Source of the DNA: Hermetia illucens | Lineage: Eukaryota; Arthropoda; Insecta; Diptera; Stratiomyidae | DNA: 64,000 nucleotides | Reading direction: 5' to 3' | NCBI RefSeq assembly: GCF_905115235.1 | Contig: NC_051852.1 | Location: 36,033,199 to 36,097,198, forward strand | In this document: in pieces, positions 24,406 to 35,640 of the stretch | Position numbering within the stretch: position 1 is the stretch's first letter | Layout of the letters: each line of letters begins with the position of its first letter | The notes under the pieces: model-generated | What the model was told of the DNA's origin: nothing | What the model saw: only the letters and a program-made list of their open reading frames with translations | The model's database searches: none | Made by a program: the position numbers and the translations under genes

Positions 24406-25712
24406 CGTACTACCAGGCTAAAGAGCAGGGAGTGGAGACGCTTTCCTTATTTTGGTCCTGATTCATTGAAAACTATGTTTCAGTTCATTTTTTTTCCACT
24501 TTGCCATCATTATTTCTTGTTGCGGTTTCTAGCAAACGAACTAGATCTTTCGAATTTTGTTTGACATTGAAAGCGTGTGAAGACTTACAGTGGATAAGGA
24601 CGGATTAGTTACAAATGGTCATTTTTAGTTTTTTTAAAGTCCTAGCTCTGGTCATCTCTCACTGTCCTCATCTAAATATGTGATATGAATTTGTAATTCA
24701 TTGTTGGAAACAAAGCAAAACAATGTACACAAAAAGATAAATGCGACCATGGGACAAGTTAGCCGGAGGTCCTTATAACAAAAAAAATTTCATCGATATC
24801 TACATTTAATGATTTTGAAGATAATTCAATGCACCAAATGTAGTGAATGCAAACCATTTGGTCTTTCAAGGAAGGAATTTTTTATACAACTAACTTAGTA
24901 AATAAATCTTATTCTAAAAATGTAAATATTTCTAATAAATTTTGATAGTTCAAAATGTTTAAATCAAAAACTAACTCATGTCGAATGTTGGCAGATGCAA
25001 ACAATAATAGTGGGGACACGATAGGAACCCTCCACATTTGAAAGGAATTTACGTTTTAAAGTAAGTACATAAGGTCGCCATTTTCTGTAATGCGTAAAGC
25101 TAACATATTAAATAATAACTTGAATACCAATATTTCATTGTTGTTTTAATAATAAAAAATAGTGTCCGGATAGCTGAGTGGTTAGAGCACAAGGCTGTCG
25201 TACGGAAGGTCGCGGTTCAAATCTCGCTGGTGGCAGAGGGATTTGTATCGTGATTTGACGTCGGATACCAGTCGACTCAGCTGTGAATGAGTACCTGAGT
25301 CAAATCAGGGTAATAATCTCGGGCGAGCGCAATGCTGACCACATTGTCTCCTACAGTCTACTGTAGTGTACCGTTACGGTCTTGAATGAAGTACTCTAAC
25401 ACACTTCAAGGCCCTGATCCAATATGGATTGTTGTGCCAACGATTATTATTATTATTTAATAATTATTTAATAAAACCCTTAAAAACTTCGGACTACAAC
25501 CAAGGAAAGCAGAGAAGCAGAGTTGCCGTTTGAAATACCTGATAATCATATACAGAAATTGATTTGAATTGCCATAAAATCTACGGAGAAATTACTGTCA
25601 AATGTAATTTTAGTGGATGAAATAATATCAGGGTGGAAGTTAATTATTAAATGGTAAAAACTTTTGAGTAACTCCAATAATGATTCAATAATTATATGGA
25701 ATGAAAATCTAA
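24406..25712 (+). repeat. H1 unit 2, 5' flank, with SINE
   Basis: Resumes H1 unit wording directly after the R1 element: CTACCAGGCTAAAGAGCAG, GTGGATAAGGACGGATTAG and so on to ATAATATCAGGGTGG. It is interrupted by a SINE at 25163-25456 inside the TTTTAATAATTATTTAATAA stretch. Confidence 0.75.
25163..25456 (+). mobile_element. tRNA-derived SINE, full length
   Basis: Begins GTCCGGATAGC. Pol III A box TAGCTGAGTGGTTAGAGC at 25171-25188 and B box GGTTCAAATCTC at 25214-25225, 43 bases apart, as in tRNA genes. A tRNA-unrelated body follows and the element ends in an ATT-repeat tail. A full-length minus copy at 51199-51489 and a truncated one at 45561-45724 confirm the ends. It is not a functional tRNA gene. 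Confidence 0.88.
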
Positions 25713-25790
25713 ATGTCGACTACCGCTCTTCGCGGTTCTCATGAGTTGATGCTCGTTTGGTAGTTTTGGTTATCAGACATTGTCAAACTG
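25713..25790 (+). promoter_or_regulatory. H1-2 core promoter block
   Basis: CTCTTCGCGGTTCTCATGAG and CAGACATTGTCAAACTG (25774-25790), no TATA box. Reads TACCGCTCTTCGCGG where copies 1 and 6 read TGCCCTTCTTCGCG, a variant shared with copy 4. Confidence 0.5.
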
Positions 25791-25843
25791 TGAAGTTTGA
25801 GTTTACATTTTGAGAGTTTATCCAGTATTCGAACCTATTCGCT

Positions 25844-26467
25844 ATGGCAGAAGAATCAGCACCAGTCGCCGCCCAAGTCGCAGGTAGCCCGAAGAAAGGA
25901 AAGAAAGCAGCAGGTGGACCAAAGAAGCCGAAGTCAAAACCAACTCATCCCCCAACTTCTTCGATGGTGAACGCCGCTATCAAGTCTTTGAAAGAACGTG
26001 GAGGTTCATCCCTGCCTGCCATCAAGAAGTACTTGGCAGCCAACTACAAAGTTGATGTCCAGAAACTGGCTCCTTTCATCAAGAAGTACCTGAAGAGCGC
26101 TGTTACCTCTGGAAAATTGGTGCAAACTAAGGGAAGTGGTGCCTCTGGTTCATTCAAACTCCCAGCTAAGGAGAAGAAAGAAAAGGCGGCTAAACCAAAG
26201 AAGGCAGCAGTGAAGAAACCTAAAGCCGCCGCTAAACCAAAGAAGGCGGGTGAGAAGAAAGCAGCTAAACCGAAGAAGCCTGCCGTGGCTAAGAAAGCAG
26301 CATCTGGTGCCGCTAAAGCAGCAAAGAAATCCGGAAGTGTAAAATCCAAGGCACCAAAGGAGAAAAAGGCGAAAGCCCCAAAAGTAGCTAAAAAGGCACC
26401 AAAGCCCAAGAAGGCAGCAGGAGCAACGAAGAAAGCGGCTCCCAAAAAGGCAGCAGCCAAGAAGTAA
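25844..26467 (+). CDS. Linker histone H1, copy 2
   Basis: Intact 207-residue H1 with the same three-part layout as its neighbours. It is the most divergent in the N-tail: [10 protein letters not shown] in place of [10 protein letters not shown]. It belongs to the left (MAEES) group. Its tail has [20 protein letters not shown] and SGSVKSK. The globular domain is unchanged, so it should be functional. The gene lies between the R1/SINE-loaded spacer and a spacer with an internally deleted Jockey. The start is the only ATG giving the shared N-terminus. Confidence 0.96.
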   Translation: MAEESAPVAAQVAGSPKKGKKAAGGPKKPKSKPTHPPTSSMVNAAIKSLKERGGSSLPAIKKYLAANYKVDVQKLAPFIKKYLKSAVTSGKLVQTKGSGASGSFKLPAKEKKEKAAKPKKAAVKKPKAAAKPKKAGEKKAAKPKKPAVAKKAASGAAKAAKKSGSVKSKAPKEKKAKAPKVAKKAPKPKKAAGATKKAAPKKAAAKK

Positions 26468-26520
26468 ATTGTGAATAGAGTTGATTTCTATTTCATTGAG
26501 GATTCCTCATAAAACCCAAA

Positions 26521-26557
26521 AGTCCTTTTCAGGGCTACCATATATCTTTACAAAGAG
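26521..26557 (+). terminator. H1-2 histone stem-loop and downstream element
   Basis: AGTCCTTTTCAGGGCT at 26521-26536, then ACCA; CAAAGAG at 26551-26557. Confidence 0.88.
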
Positions 26558-27042
26558 TAAAACCCCACATCTGCACGAACAAATTCGAGCCCTATTTGCC
26601 TGCACGGTAATTTTCAAACTCTGCGGCCTGTTGCAGTAGGGACATGCAAGTATCAAATGAGTCCGAGGCCGTAAGCCGTGTTTTTTTGTGACGCACGTTA
26701 AGATAATAAATCTACTGTAGATGGCGAGCTCAGGACTATTCTATCCCGAAATAAAAATTGTGGGTATCTAAGCTGGAATCAACCAAGTGTGCGAATTTGA
26801 CGGCTTAGATGAATTTAATTTATACCATTGGCAAGATACAAAGGAGCAAGGGAGCCTCTGATGAAATCGCCCAGCCAAAAAACTTCTTCATACCCCCCAT
26901 TGTCACTTTAATCAGTAGGTTTTCGACTTGTTTTTTCGTTTTAAAATCATTTATTGAAAGAAACACAGAAGACTTACATTTAATACATAGCGTTTGTTTC
27001 TTATTTCTAGCCTAAATGTAGCTTAGGTATCATAATTAAATA
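26558..27042 (+). repeat. H1 unit 2, 3' spacer with LINE remnant
   Basis: H1 spacer wording (AAATTCGAGCCCTATTTGCC; GATGGCGAGCTCAGGACTA). The part at 26860-26950 (CCCCCATTGTCACTTTAATC, GTTTTCGACTTG) matches a degraded LINE RT-tail piece seen at 44880, 47370 and 56090. The 26940-27010 wording resembles 39060-39115 to the left of the long Jockey copy. Confidence 0.55.
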
Positions 27043-27245
27043 TTAACAAGTCCAGAAACCCAAAGCTGGGCGTTTCAGGTATGAAAGGTTTTGTTGGCTT
27101 CCTCTGTGAGTATATTTGAGGGTAGAACTATCCCATTTGTACGTAGCCCGTTATGTATATGCATTTAGCATATCTGATTACTCACTTTAGTGTGGTATTG
27201 ATATTCAGTTGCAGTAAATTTACACGGTAAAGTCAACTTTAAGCT
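27043..27245 (+). repeat. Repeat A, second long copy
   Basis: CAAGTCCAGAAACCCAAAGC through GGTATGAAAGGTTTTGTTGG to TCAACTTTAAGCTACT, matching 5665-5880 almost throughout. Confidence 0.55.
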
Positions 27246-27514
27246 ACTAATTTGAACGGATATCGATATGGAGAGTACTTTGAGGCCTGGGCACCATATA
27301 GAGGCAGCTCCATGATTTTTTTCAGATTTTTTGGTTGGGTAGTTTCTGAGAATGGGTTCCTTAAAGAAATCATCACTGTCCATCCCTCCCACTCTTCGCC
27401 TTTCTAGCAGATCTCAAAACCAAGACTGGCTTCGAAAAGTACTAATCGAGACCTTTCATTTGATACCCTTCATGACTATATTCGGTGAAAAAAATTGTAC
27501 ACCCCCTTTTACAT
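27246..27514. repeat. Repeat C-like stretch
   Basis: CGAGACCTTTCATTTGATAC and the following GACTATATTCGGTG are wording shared with the family C stretch in the ubiquitin intron. Otherwise unassigned. Confidence 0.3.
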
Positions 27515-28573
27515 GAACTCTCGAAGAAGTTTAACTTTTGCTCGCCTGTACACTTCGGCTTTGCGGCCGCACTTCTTGGTTTTCCGCAGTTGGTGTCGTT
27601 CCGGATAATGTTATAACCGGTAAAATTAACATTGTGCCTGTTTATAATCGTGTCTTTAAAACACAGTAGAAGTCCACTTTTAGAGAATCTACCAGCTCTT
27701 GTGCGGTGTCACGGTGGGCATGTGAGACCAAGGACGTGGAGTTAAATGTGATAATTTTTAATTCCATAGACTCATTATCAGTTGGATAGCAGCGAATTGT
27801 CGCTGTTCGTTAGTTTGGGCCAAAGCGAGCGTTTCGACCAAATTTCTGAAGGTCAACTAGTTATAGGAAGAATATTCCTAGCTGCTTGACCGAAAGATGC
27901 GCTTGGCTGGGCCAAGTTTTGCGAAGCTCGGGGGGCTGCAGCTCTAGGAAGAGTATTCCTGGCTGTTTAAGCGTAAGATACGCATGGTTGGGCCAAGCTT
28001 TGTGACATCTGAGTTACCACCTGTTTGGCTATCATAGCATCAGCTTTTTTTCGCTCTGCCAGTTTCTCTTCTGGCCATCATGTCTTTGTATGCCGGGCAT
28101 CCGGGGTAGTTGATGGGATGTCCAGTTTGGCCGCCAATGCAGCAGGTCGGTGTGTCTGCCGCGGGTCTTTGGCATTCCCCTTCCATATGGGTTTTTGTGC
28201 ACTTCACGCAGCTCACGATCGAGCAATTGAGGATCGCCCCAAGTTTCGGCAGTTCTAGCACTGCACTTCCTGGATGGGCTTGATTTTCTCAAGCGAATTT
28301 TTTTGGTGGTGTATATACTTCACCTTGAATGCTTTATTGAGCTCTTGAGCAGGCTTGAAGGTAGCCATGAACAGCTCCTATTGCGACTTCAACGGGAGCA
28401 TTGAGTTCTGGTTATGGAGGAGCTTATCGGTTCGGATGAGGTCCGACACGTTTTTGACCTTCAAGTGCAGATACTTTTCATTGAGCTCTCGCGTTATTTC
28501 GCGTGTCTGTCTCTCTGTGAACACCGCGGATTACTAAGGACTGGGTCTTCGCAGAACACAAAGGAGCAAAGGA
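27515..28573 (-). mobile_element. Jockey-clade LINE, internally deleted copy
   Basis: 27515-27585 matches the 3' part of the long copy at 39490-39560 (TTTGCTCG, CTTCGGC, TTGCGGCCGCA), and from 27585 on the sequence jumps to wording found at 41910 (GTTGGTGTCGTTCCGGATAA). So about 2.3 kb of ORF2 is missing. The ORF1 part reads, on the minus strand, CVKCTKTHMEGECQRP and GHPINYPGCPAY, Jockey-type CCHC knuckles. Ends at the same ..GAGCAAAGGAC edge as the long copy at 42812. Confidence 0.72.
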
Positions 28574-28785
28574 CCCCCCCGCACACATATTCCCCAGCCT
28601 GACTAGCACAGTCGCGTGCAAGAAGGTGTCAACCGACCACTTCGATGGAGTTTCAGTATTTGCGGGTCGATCTTTACGGTCAATTTCGCCAACTTTTTAG
28701 GTTTCTGGGATAGCTTTTCCCTCTAGGTTGTCTTCGGCCACTCAGGATGGTCGTTTGATCATCCTATTTCCCCTAAGTTCGTTAC
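28574..28785. repeat. Repeat D, partial
   Basis: GCCTGACTAGCACAG, GGTCAATTTCGCCAACTTTT and TCTGGGATAGC match longer D copies at 35046-35640 and 60195-60710. Class unknown. Its right edge joins the mariner fragment at the same point as in the 35 kb copy. Confidence 0.6.
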
Positions 28786-29281
28786 AAACGCTTATTGACT
28801 TTTCTAAGAGCGTGAAGATTTTGCATGATTGAAGCTTGTGGAATGTCGAGTCTAGCGGAAAATCTACAAGTGCTGGTTGAGGAATTTGTTGCAATGGCTT
28901 CACGGATTGCTTCAAAATTCACAGTCGACGGTCGGCCTGAGCGTGTTTTGTCTCCGAGGTCAGTTTCGCACAGTACGATTCGAGACCACGTTTTCACTTT
29001 CACCTTCGCATAACTTTTTTGTTGCTGCGCTGCATGAAGCCTTGCTTTCATTAATGGCGAAAAAAGATTTGAATTGCAGATTTTTTCATTACTTTTCAAT
29101 GAATTAAAAAAAAATAATTATGAATGAATTAAAAAAACAATTATGAATATTACTGTACACTATGATGGAGCAGTTCAAGACCTTTACAATAGTATATAAC
29201 AGATGAATATCTTTTGTTTAGTAAAAAACAATAAGACAAAAAGACGTAACAAAGTGGAAAAAATTTTGGTTCACCCCTGTA
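28786..29281 (-). mobile_element. Mariner 5' half (TIR and transposase N-terminus)
   Basis: Minus strand: the terminal repeat TACAGGGGTGAACCAAAATT (outer end 29281) and a transposase DNA-binding region with TRSGRPSTVNFEAIREAI and ASIMQNLHALRKVNKRL. The mariner catalytic domain and 3' end are absent here. A second copy of exactly this half, with identical edges, lies at 35641-36155. Confidence 0.75.
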
Positions 29282-30434
29282 GTACCATAGAACCGGGATG
29301 ACCCTTCATATGCTGTAGGGAATTCCTGTCTATTCTCAGCCCGATTATTTGCGGTTAGCTCCATTGTGGGAGTTATATCGCGCTCCTTGTGAGCTATAAA
29401 CCGACAAGCCGGCGCCTTTTGCTACCGAAGTTATTAGAGAAACTGTTGTTATTTAAGTTACAGGATCACTTTTCCGAAAAAAAATATTCCCTTCATCAAT
29501 TCGGGTTCAAGATAAAATATCGAACTAACGAACAAGCTCATCTATTGGCGAACTTAGTGTGACCAAGCAAGGACTAGTTAGAAGTGGTAATTCCTAGTTT
29601 TTTTAAAAGCCTTAGCTCTGGTCACCTTTGGCTCTCCACGTAAAATAAAGTTGCAATTTAGACAAAGCAAAACAAAGTAAACAAAACAATATGTTACCAT
29701 GAAATATGTCAGTCGAGGATTATTATAAATTATTCAATTTATAATTGCATTTAATCAATTTGTTAACATTTCAACAATTATCAAATGCAACATTGCACAT
29801 GCAGCAAATAATTGGGTCATTCAACATGAGAAGAATGTGTCGGACGTTTCCATAGAAGTTAAATTGCTTTCGTATTCGTATACATAGATACAAATGACGA
29901 GAATAAACTTATTTGATTGATACATAAATCTTGTACTAAAGATCTAAATATTTTTGGAAAATTTTGGTAGTTTGAAATTTGTAAATCAAAAAATAATGCA
30001 CACTGAAAGTGACCGGATCCCAGAAATAGCTTTGGAAAAATGATACCCTCGGAACGGAACCCTCTATGTTTGGAATAGATTTACGTGGTGAAGTAAGTTA
30101 CATAAAGTTTCCATTTTCCGTGAAGCATAAAGCCGATATATTAAAATATTGCTTGAATACCAACATTTCACTGCTATTTTTATAATTATTCAATAAAACA
30201 TTTAAAAACTTCGGACTACAATTAAGGACAGCATTGAAGCAGAGTTACAGTTTGAAATACCTAATAATCATGAATAGTGAGCTATTTGAATTGCCATAAA
30301 ATAAATGGAGCAATTTCTCTCAAATCTAATTTTAGTGGATTAAATAATATTAGGGCAGGAGATAATTGTTAAATGTTAAAAACTTTTGAGTAACTCCAAT
30401 AATTATTCAATAATTTTATGGAATGAAATCCAAA
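29282..30434 (+). repeat. H1 unit 3, 5' flank
   Basis: H1 flank wording starting ACCATAGAACCGGGATGACC just outside the mariner end. It is nearly identical to 36156-37297, far closer than to any other unit, so units 3 and 4 share a recent duplication. Confidence 0.8.
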
Positions 30435-30513
30435 ATGTCAACTGCCCTTCTTCGCGATTCTCATAAGTTGATGCCTTTCTGGTAAATTTCAAACACCAGA
30501 CATTGTCAAACTG
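30435..30513 (+). promoter_or_regulatory. H1-3 core promoter block
   Basis: CTTCTTCGCGATTCTCATAA and CAGACATTGTCAAACTG (30497-30513); TATA-less. The Cys-side motif reads TCATAAGTTGATG where others read TCATGAGTTGATG. Confidence 0.5.
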
Positions 30514-30566
30514 TTAAGCTTGTGTCTACATTTTGAAGATTTGTCTAGTACTCAAACCTATTCGCT

Positions 30567-31190
30567 ATGGCAGAAGAATCAGCACCAGTCGCCGCTGCAG
30601 CCGCAGCCAGCCCGAAGAAAGGAAAGAAAGCAGCAGGTGGACCAAAGAAGCCCAAGTCAAAACCAACTCATCCCCCAACTTCTTCGATGGTGAACGCTGC
30701 TATCAAGTCTTTGAAAGAACGTGGAGGTTCATCGCTTCCAGCCATCAAGAAGTATTTGGCCGCCAACTACAAAGTTGATGTCCAGAAACTGGCTCCTTTC
30801 ATCAAGAAGTACCTGAAGAGCGCTGTTACCTCTGGAAAATTGGTGCAAACTAAGGGAAGTGGTGCCTCTGGTTCATTCAAACTCCCAGCTAAGGAGAAGA
30901 AAGAAAAGGCGACTAAGCCAAAGAAGGCAGCAGCGAAGAAACCTAAAGCCGCCGCTAAACCAAAGAAGGCAGGTGAGAAGAAAGCAGCTAAACCCAAGAA
31001 ACCTGCAGCAGCCAAAAAGGCAGCATCTGGTGCCGCTAAAGCAGCAAAGAAATCTGGAAGTGTAAAGGCCAAGGCACCAAAAGAAAAGAAAGCGAAAGCC
31101 CCAAAAGTAGCTAAAAAGGCACCAAAACCCAAGAAGGCAGCAGGAGCAACAAAGAAAGCCGCTCCCAAAAAAGCAGCAGCCAAGAAGTAA
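30567..31190 (+). CDS. Linker histone H1, copy 3
   Basis: Intact 207-residue H1. Left ([15 protein letters not shown]) group. Globular domain identical to copies 1 and 2 ([15 protein letters not shown]). Tail variants: [12 protein letters not shown], shared KEKK with copy 2, and SGSVKAK. Its upstream flank is a near twin of that of copy 4, yet its coding sequence is closer to copy 2, an example of the mosaic pattern in this array. To the right lies a Penelope-like element and an H1 tail fragment. Confidence 0.96.
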   Translation: MAEESAPVAAAAAASPKKGKKAAGGPKKPKSKPTHPPTSSMVNAAIKSLKERGGSSLPAIKKYLAANYKVDVQKLAPFIKKYLKSAVTSGKLVQTKGSGASGSFKLPAKEKKEKATKPKKAAAKKPKAAAKPKKAGEKKAAKPKKPAAAKKAASGAAKAAKKSGSVKAKAPKEKKAKAPKVAKKAPKPKKAAGATKKAAPKKAAAKK

Positions 31191-31243
31191 ATTGTGAATA
31201 GAGTCGATCTCTATTTCATTGAGGATTCCTCACAAACTACAAC

Positions 31244-31280
31244 AGTCCTTTTTAGGACTACCATAAATCTTTACAAAGAG
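31244..31280 (+). terminator. H1-3 histone stem-loop and downstream element
   Basis: AGTCCTTTTTAGGACT (31244-31259): the stem is fully Watson-Crick (GGACT in place of GGGCT), but the loop reads TTTT in place of TTTC, the only intact copy so changed. ACCA follows; CAAAGAG at 31274-31280. Confidence 0.85.
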
Positions 31281-31389
31281 TATAAATGCATATCTGCTTT
31301 GCTTACATTGTTGGGAGCAAGCAAATTCAAGCCGTATTTGTCAGGGCGATAATTTCCACGCTCTCTGTTCTCTCTTAACCCTATTCTCG

Positions 31390-32757
31390 TTATATGTTGG
31401 GAATGTTAAACGGTCTATAATGTGTGTAAATACGTTATTCCGGGAGCAACTGCCCCCTTCTTCAGTGTTGTATCTTCTGAAAATTTAGCCTTTTTTCAGG
31501 GGGAATTGACTCGCAGGAGTCTAGTTTCCTAACGTCGTTCACTTTCTCCAAAATGTTGGCATTGCCCAACACAAATGATGTCCCTGCTCTATTATATGCC
31601 TAGCAACCGCCGACTTTATGCGTGGGTTATTCTTATTTTTAGCGGATTCAGCCTCCGTTATACGTTCTAACACCCTGGTGTGGACTAACCGTTTTGCTTG
31701 CCCTATGTAAATCTCGTCGCAGTCTGGGCAGGAAATCTCATAAATGCCGCTTTTTTCCGTAGACTTTTGTCGTTGACTGATTGTATCCCGGTCCTAAGTA
31801 GGTATCGTCTGCTGGACAAAGTGAAACGAAATCCACGTTTGTGTACCCGCCTTTTGATGTTCTGTGTCCGACCTGAGTATGTTAAGGTTATTCATTGCCT
31901 AGGTTCTGTATTTACCGTCTTCACGCCTGGCGTATTTTCTTTTTAATCCAATTTTCGATGAGGTTCCTGTTGTATCCGTTTTTCTTGGCTGTTTCCAGGA
32001 TGTAGTTCATTTCTTTATTTCTTCCCTCCCCATTGCGCGGTGTTGTGACCATACTGTGCATCATAAAGTTGCATGCCGTCATCTTATGATGGAAATCGGG
32101 GTTTGAGGTGTATGTGATGGTTCGTTGTGTCTGGGTCGATTTCCTGTAGATGTCGAATTCAAAATCCCCTCTTTCCCGGATTATTTTTAAGTCTAGAAAC
32201 GGTATTTCCCCTTCCTTTTCGATCTCCATGGTGAATTCGATCTTCCTGTATGCCCGGTTAAGTTTCTCGAGGATTGCTCCTGCTTTTTCTCTTTTCATGA
32301 TTGCTAATACATCGTGCACGTATCTTATCCAGAATCTCGGGAGTGCCCCAGCATCCTCGAGTTCATTCTCCAGGTTCTTCATAAATGCCTCGCATAGTAC
32401 CGGTGAGAGAGGTTTACCCATTGTTACCCCGGAGGTTGTTTCATAAAATTTATACCTGAATTTGAAATAAAATTCACTCATGGACGTGAAGGCCAGTTTC
32501 TTGTACAGTTGAACCTTCTTCCTCCATTCGGATGAGTTTTCATGTGTCGTGATCCATTCTTCGAACAAGTATAGGGCTTCCTTCATCGGTACGCTTGGGA
32601 ACATCGCTTGTATGTCGAAGGATACTAGAATTTCATCACTTTGTATCCCCCCGACCTTTTGACTTCTTCCAAGAGCCACTTCACAATATTTTGGGTCGGT
32701 GAATTCGTTGCAGCTATTATTTCTCTGGCCTCGTTGCCTTTTTTATGTAATATAAAA
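31390..32757 (-). mobile_element. Penelope-like element, broken
   Basis: A 252-codon minus frame (32679-31921) is the Penelope-type RT: VSFDIQAMFPSVP, TSGVTMGKPLSPVLCEAF, PFLDLKIIRERGDFEFDIYR. Downstream comes the GIY-YIG endonuclease piece with GIYEISCPDCDEIYIGQAK (about 31760-31700), and the 3' end near 31440 has the GAAGAAGGGGGCAG wording also seen in another Penelope end at 51840. The element is 5'-truncated and carries a few breaks. It sits inside the H1 array, directly against an H1 tail fragment at 32760. Confidence 0.85.
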
Positions 32758-32759
32758 AT

Positions 32760-32933
32760 AGTAGCTAAAAAGGCACCAAAGCCCGAGAAGGCGGCTGGAG
32801 TAGCAAAGAAAGCGGTTTTCAAAAAGCAGCAGCCAAGAAGTAAATTGAGAATAGAGTCAATCTCTATTTGAATGGGGATTCGCCACGAAACCCAAAAGTC
32901 CTTTTCAGGACTACCATAAATCTTTACAAAGAG
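32760..32933 (+). pseudogene. H1 C-terminal tail fragment, 5'-truncated by the Penelope-like element
   Basis: GTAGCTAAAAAGGCACCAAA matches codons about 182-188 of the intact H1 genes, continuing to the TAA at 32841-32843. One base is lost in the KKAAAKK codons, which shifts the frame, and Lys to Glu and Ala to Val changes occur. The 3' UTR is kept: AGTCCTTTTCAGGACT at 32897-32912 and CAAAGAG at 32927-32933. This is what is left of a ninth H1 unit, whose first 180 codons have gone. Confidence 0.88.
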
Positions 32934-34330
32934 TAAAATTCCATATCTGCTTTGATTACATTGTTGTGAGCAAGCAAATTCGAGCCCTATTTGCCCCGGG
33001 CGTTAATTTCCACGCTCTGTTGTTCCCCTGCGGACAGATGCAATAGGTAATTCCTAAATCTACTGCAGATCGCATGAGTTTCCAAATGACGAAGAAAAAT
33101 GCAAACGAAAATGAATTAAATTTTGTAAAATTACTACGAATATCATTTATGAATAGACCATAATTCATTTTCGTACATTTCATAATGTTTGACACCATTT
33201 CATTTTCCTGAGGCGGATTAAATATCTGAATCCGAATGACCAATTAAACATGGACGGATCATACAAGAACGGAGAAAAAAGGAGTTTTAGTTTATAAAAC
33301 TAAGAATGGCAGTTGATTTAAAGAAAATAATCGCTTCGTCGCCTGTAATGCTGGTAAAACTGCGCTCACCGGGTGGAAACTTAAACTTCTTTAAAGGCCG
33401 TGATGAAGTGGAGGGAACCAACTTGAATCTTTCCCTAGCCGAACGGAGTGAAATTGGATGAATTTGCTGCCCAAATTTCCTAGAAACGCTCGAAAACAAA
33501 TTAAAACACTTAATATAGACATATTGTTTTATTAAAAAAAAAATATCGAAGGCTGAGTGTTGGACATCACCCCACAAAAAGTGTTGCACATTAGCCCAAT
33601 GATACTATTTTGCGCGGTTCGGCGTCACGCTAACACTGTGTGAGATAATTACAAACCCTCTTTGGATTTTATATTGTAATATAAACTTATTTACCTATCA
33701 GATAAGTGGAAAGAACTCAAAAAATAACAAAAAACGTGACACACAATAAAAACTTTTAACTTGGAAAAATTTACTTGATTCACTTCATTGAAACAGGCTG
33801 CGTCTTATCGAGTGTGTTTTCTATTAAAAACAAGGTACTGCCAACAGAAACAGAAAGCAGCATGCGGCTCTGTTAAATTTCAATGTACATACCAGATATC
33901 AACAGTGTTACACATCATCCCACTTTACCCTAATCAGCTAGCTCACTGGCATGCTAGTGGGGCCATGAAATGAAACCCGGTACAGATCGGGAAGAATTGC
34001 CCGAAGAATATTTTTTATTTTTAAATTTTTTCTAAATTTTTTAATTTTTCCTTTTACAAAGAGTAAAATTCCGTATTTCAAACTATACAGAATAATTATC
34101 AACGAGGTATGCATTTTCGGGCGAGAAAACATTTTGGAATTAGATATTACAACCATCACATTTGCAAAGTCACAAAAAATTCATGTGACCAGACTGAACT
34201 AGATATTAGAGAAGATTAGGCAGATGGTGGTTAAGCTTATCTATTCTATTCTAAGTAGTATGAAGGCATTTTCCTTCCACTTAAAGGATAATTTCACTTG
34301 TTTTCCAGGTATTTACTTCTATGACGCGAC
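32934..34330. other. H1 3' spacer remnant and unassigned AT-rich DNA
   Basis: 32934-33100 is H1 spacer wording (AAATTCGAGCCCTATTTGCC). From about 33250 no gene is seen. Three related motifs occur: AGTGTTGGACATCACCCC (about 33556), AGTGTTGCACATTAGCCC (33580) and AGTGTTACACATCATCCC (33904), the last followed by ACTTTACCCT, which looks like the end of a DNA transposon with subterminal repeats. A short H1 spacer scrap (TTTACAAAGAGTAAAATTCC) recurs at about 34053. Confidence 0.35.
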
Positions 34331-34334
34331 CTCC

Positions 34335-34765
34335 ACAGTATATAGACTATAGAATCGTTCATCTTCATGTAGGGGCCGATTCTTTTCTTGAACACGGTTA
34401 ACAGTCCTTAATTGTTCTTGCTCAAACTGAAGTCTCCGAGGAATAAAAGAAGACTGCCTAGCACAGAGCTTCGACCAAGGATTTATGGGTGGTCCTACTG
34501 TTTTTATCTAGTCTCGCACATTGGCCAGAGCCAGTCTAACTGAAGACTGCCTGCCAATTTGGTCGTGTACAGATTTACCCCTATTATAGGCGGTTTTGAA
34601 GTTGATGACAAGGTGGTGCGACTGATGGCCATATTCCAAAAGTTTTGACATCGCTTGCCCCAGTTAAGCTGCCGGGGAGTGTCATCCCCATCCACTCCAG
34701 GAGCGCAATCAGAAGCGAGTCGCAATGAAACTCATCTGAAGTGGTTCTTGCCATGAAACCTCATC
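34335..34765 (-). mobile_element. LINE-B fragment, badly decayed
   Basis: Plus-strand wording AATCGTTCATCTTCATGTAG (about 34352) parallels 12903-12920, and TCTCGCACATTGGCCAGAGC and GGCGGTTTTGAAGTTGATGA parallel 13440-13565 in the LINE-B RT region. No frame survives. Confidence 0.5.
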
Positions 34766-34770
34766 GTAGG

Positions 34771-35045
34771 TTGGGTGAAACAAAAAATTTTTCCGGTTTT
34801 TTATTAAAAATTTAAACAAAATCTCACAACAAACGAAAAAGACTTAAATTTCTAAGTAAAGATCATGGCTCGAATCCATCTATCAGCAAGTTGTTCAATC
34901 CTACTGCGGAACCATTCGTTGTTTTTAGAGGCGAAAAACTCCCGGCATCCGCTGTCGACGTCATCCAGATTGTTGAAATTGCGGCCACCAACAAAGTGCG
35001 CCATGGAACGAAAAAGGTGATATTCAGATGTCACAAGGGCCGAAT
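34771..35045 (-). mobile_element. Mariner 3' half (transposase C-terminus and TIR)
   Basis: Outer end TTGGGTGAAACAAAAAATTT mirrors the 5' TIR at 36155 (GGGGTGAACCAAAATTTTTT). The minus frame (35034-34852) is the mariner C-terminus: EYHLFRSMAHFVGG, SKNNEWFRSRIEQLADRW. With the 5' half at 35641-36155 it makes one mariner element that is interrupted by repeat D; the catalytic middle is missing. Confidence 0.75.
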
Positions 35046-35640
35046 TCGAGTTAATTTTTTTTTAATTCGAGGACTTCCTCTCTTTCTCTTCCTGTTGATC
35101 CTGAAAAACCTTATTAGGGACATCCTCAAAATAATGGACTGAGGATGGCAAAGATGGGAAGGAACGTCAGGGGCCACGCCTCAATAACCATCTGAGGCAG
35201 AGGAGCAACGATCGGGACTATGATCCTTCCCGCTCGATCGCGGGACTCGGCTCCGGAGATTTACGGCTACATGCGCGCGGTTGGGCCGTTTTTTTATTTT
35301 ATCTCACGTTCTGGCTTATTCGTTAGCCCTTCGCGGATTTCTTTATTCGTCGTCTCATTTTTAAATCCGGTTCGACCCACCCATCGGTATAGACACGTTA
35401 ATTTTGTACCAATGGCACGTGAGGGATCAAAGCGCTCAAAGGGCCCCCACATTTCCGAGCCTGGTTAGCACAGAGGCGTGCAAGAACGTGTCAACCGAGC
35501 ACTTTGATGAAGCTTCAGTATTTGCGGGCGGACCTTTACGGTCAATTTCGCCAACTTTCTAGGTTTCTGGGATAGCTCTTTCCTCTAGGTCATCTTCGAC
35601 CACTCAGGATGGTCGTTTGATCATCTTATTTCCCCTATGT
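35046..35640. repeat. Repeat D, long copy, lying inside mariner
   Basis: Similar over about 460 bases to 60195-60710: GGAGATTTACGGCTACATGC parallels AGGAGTTTTACGGCTCCACG, followed by GCGCGGT-GGGCCGT. The right-hand third is also present at 28574-28785. No domain recognised. Confidence 0.6.

Noticed and set aside
25163-25240. A functional tRNA gene
   Set aside because: The tRNA-like head is followed by a fixed 220-base body and tail and occurs in three copies with matching ends, so it is a SINE.
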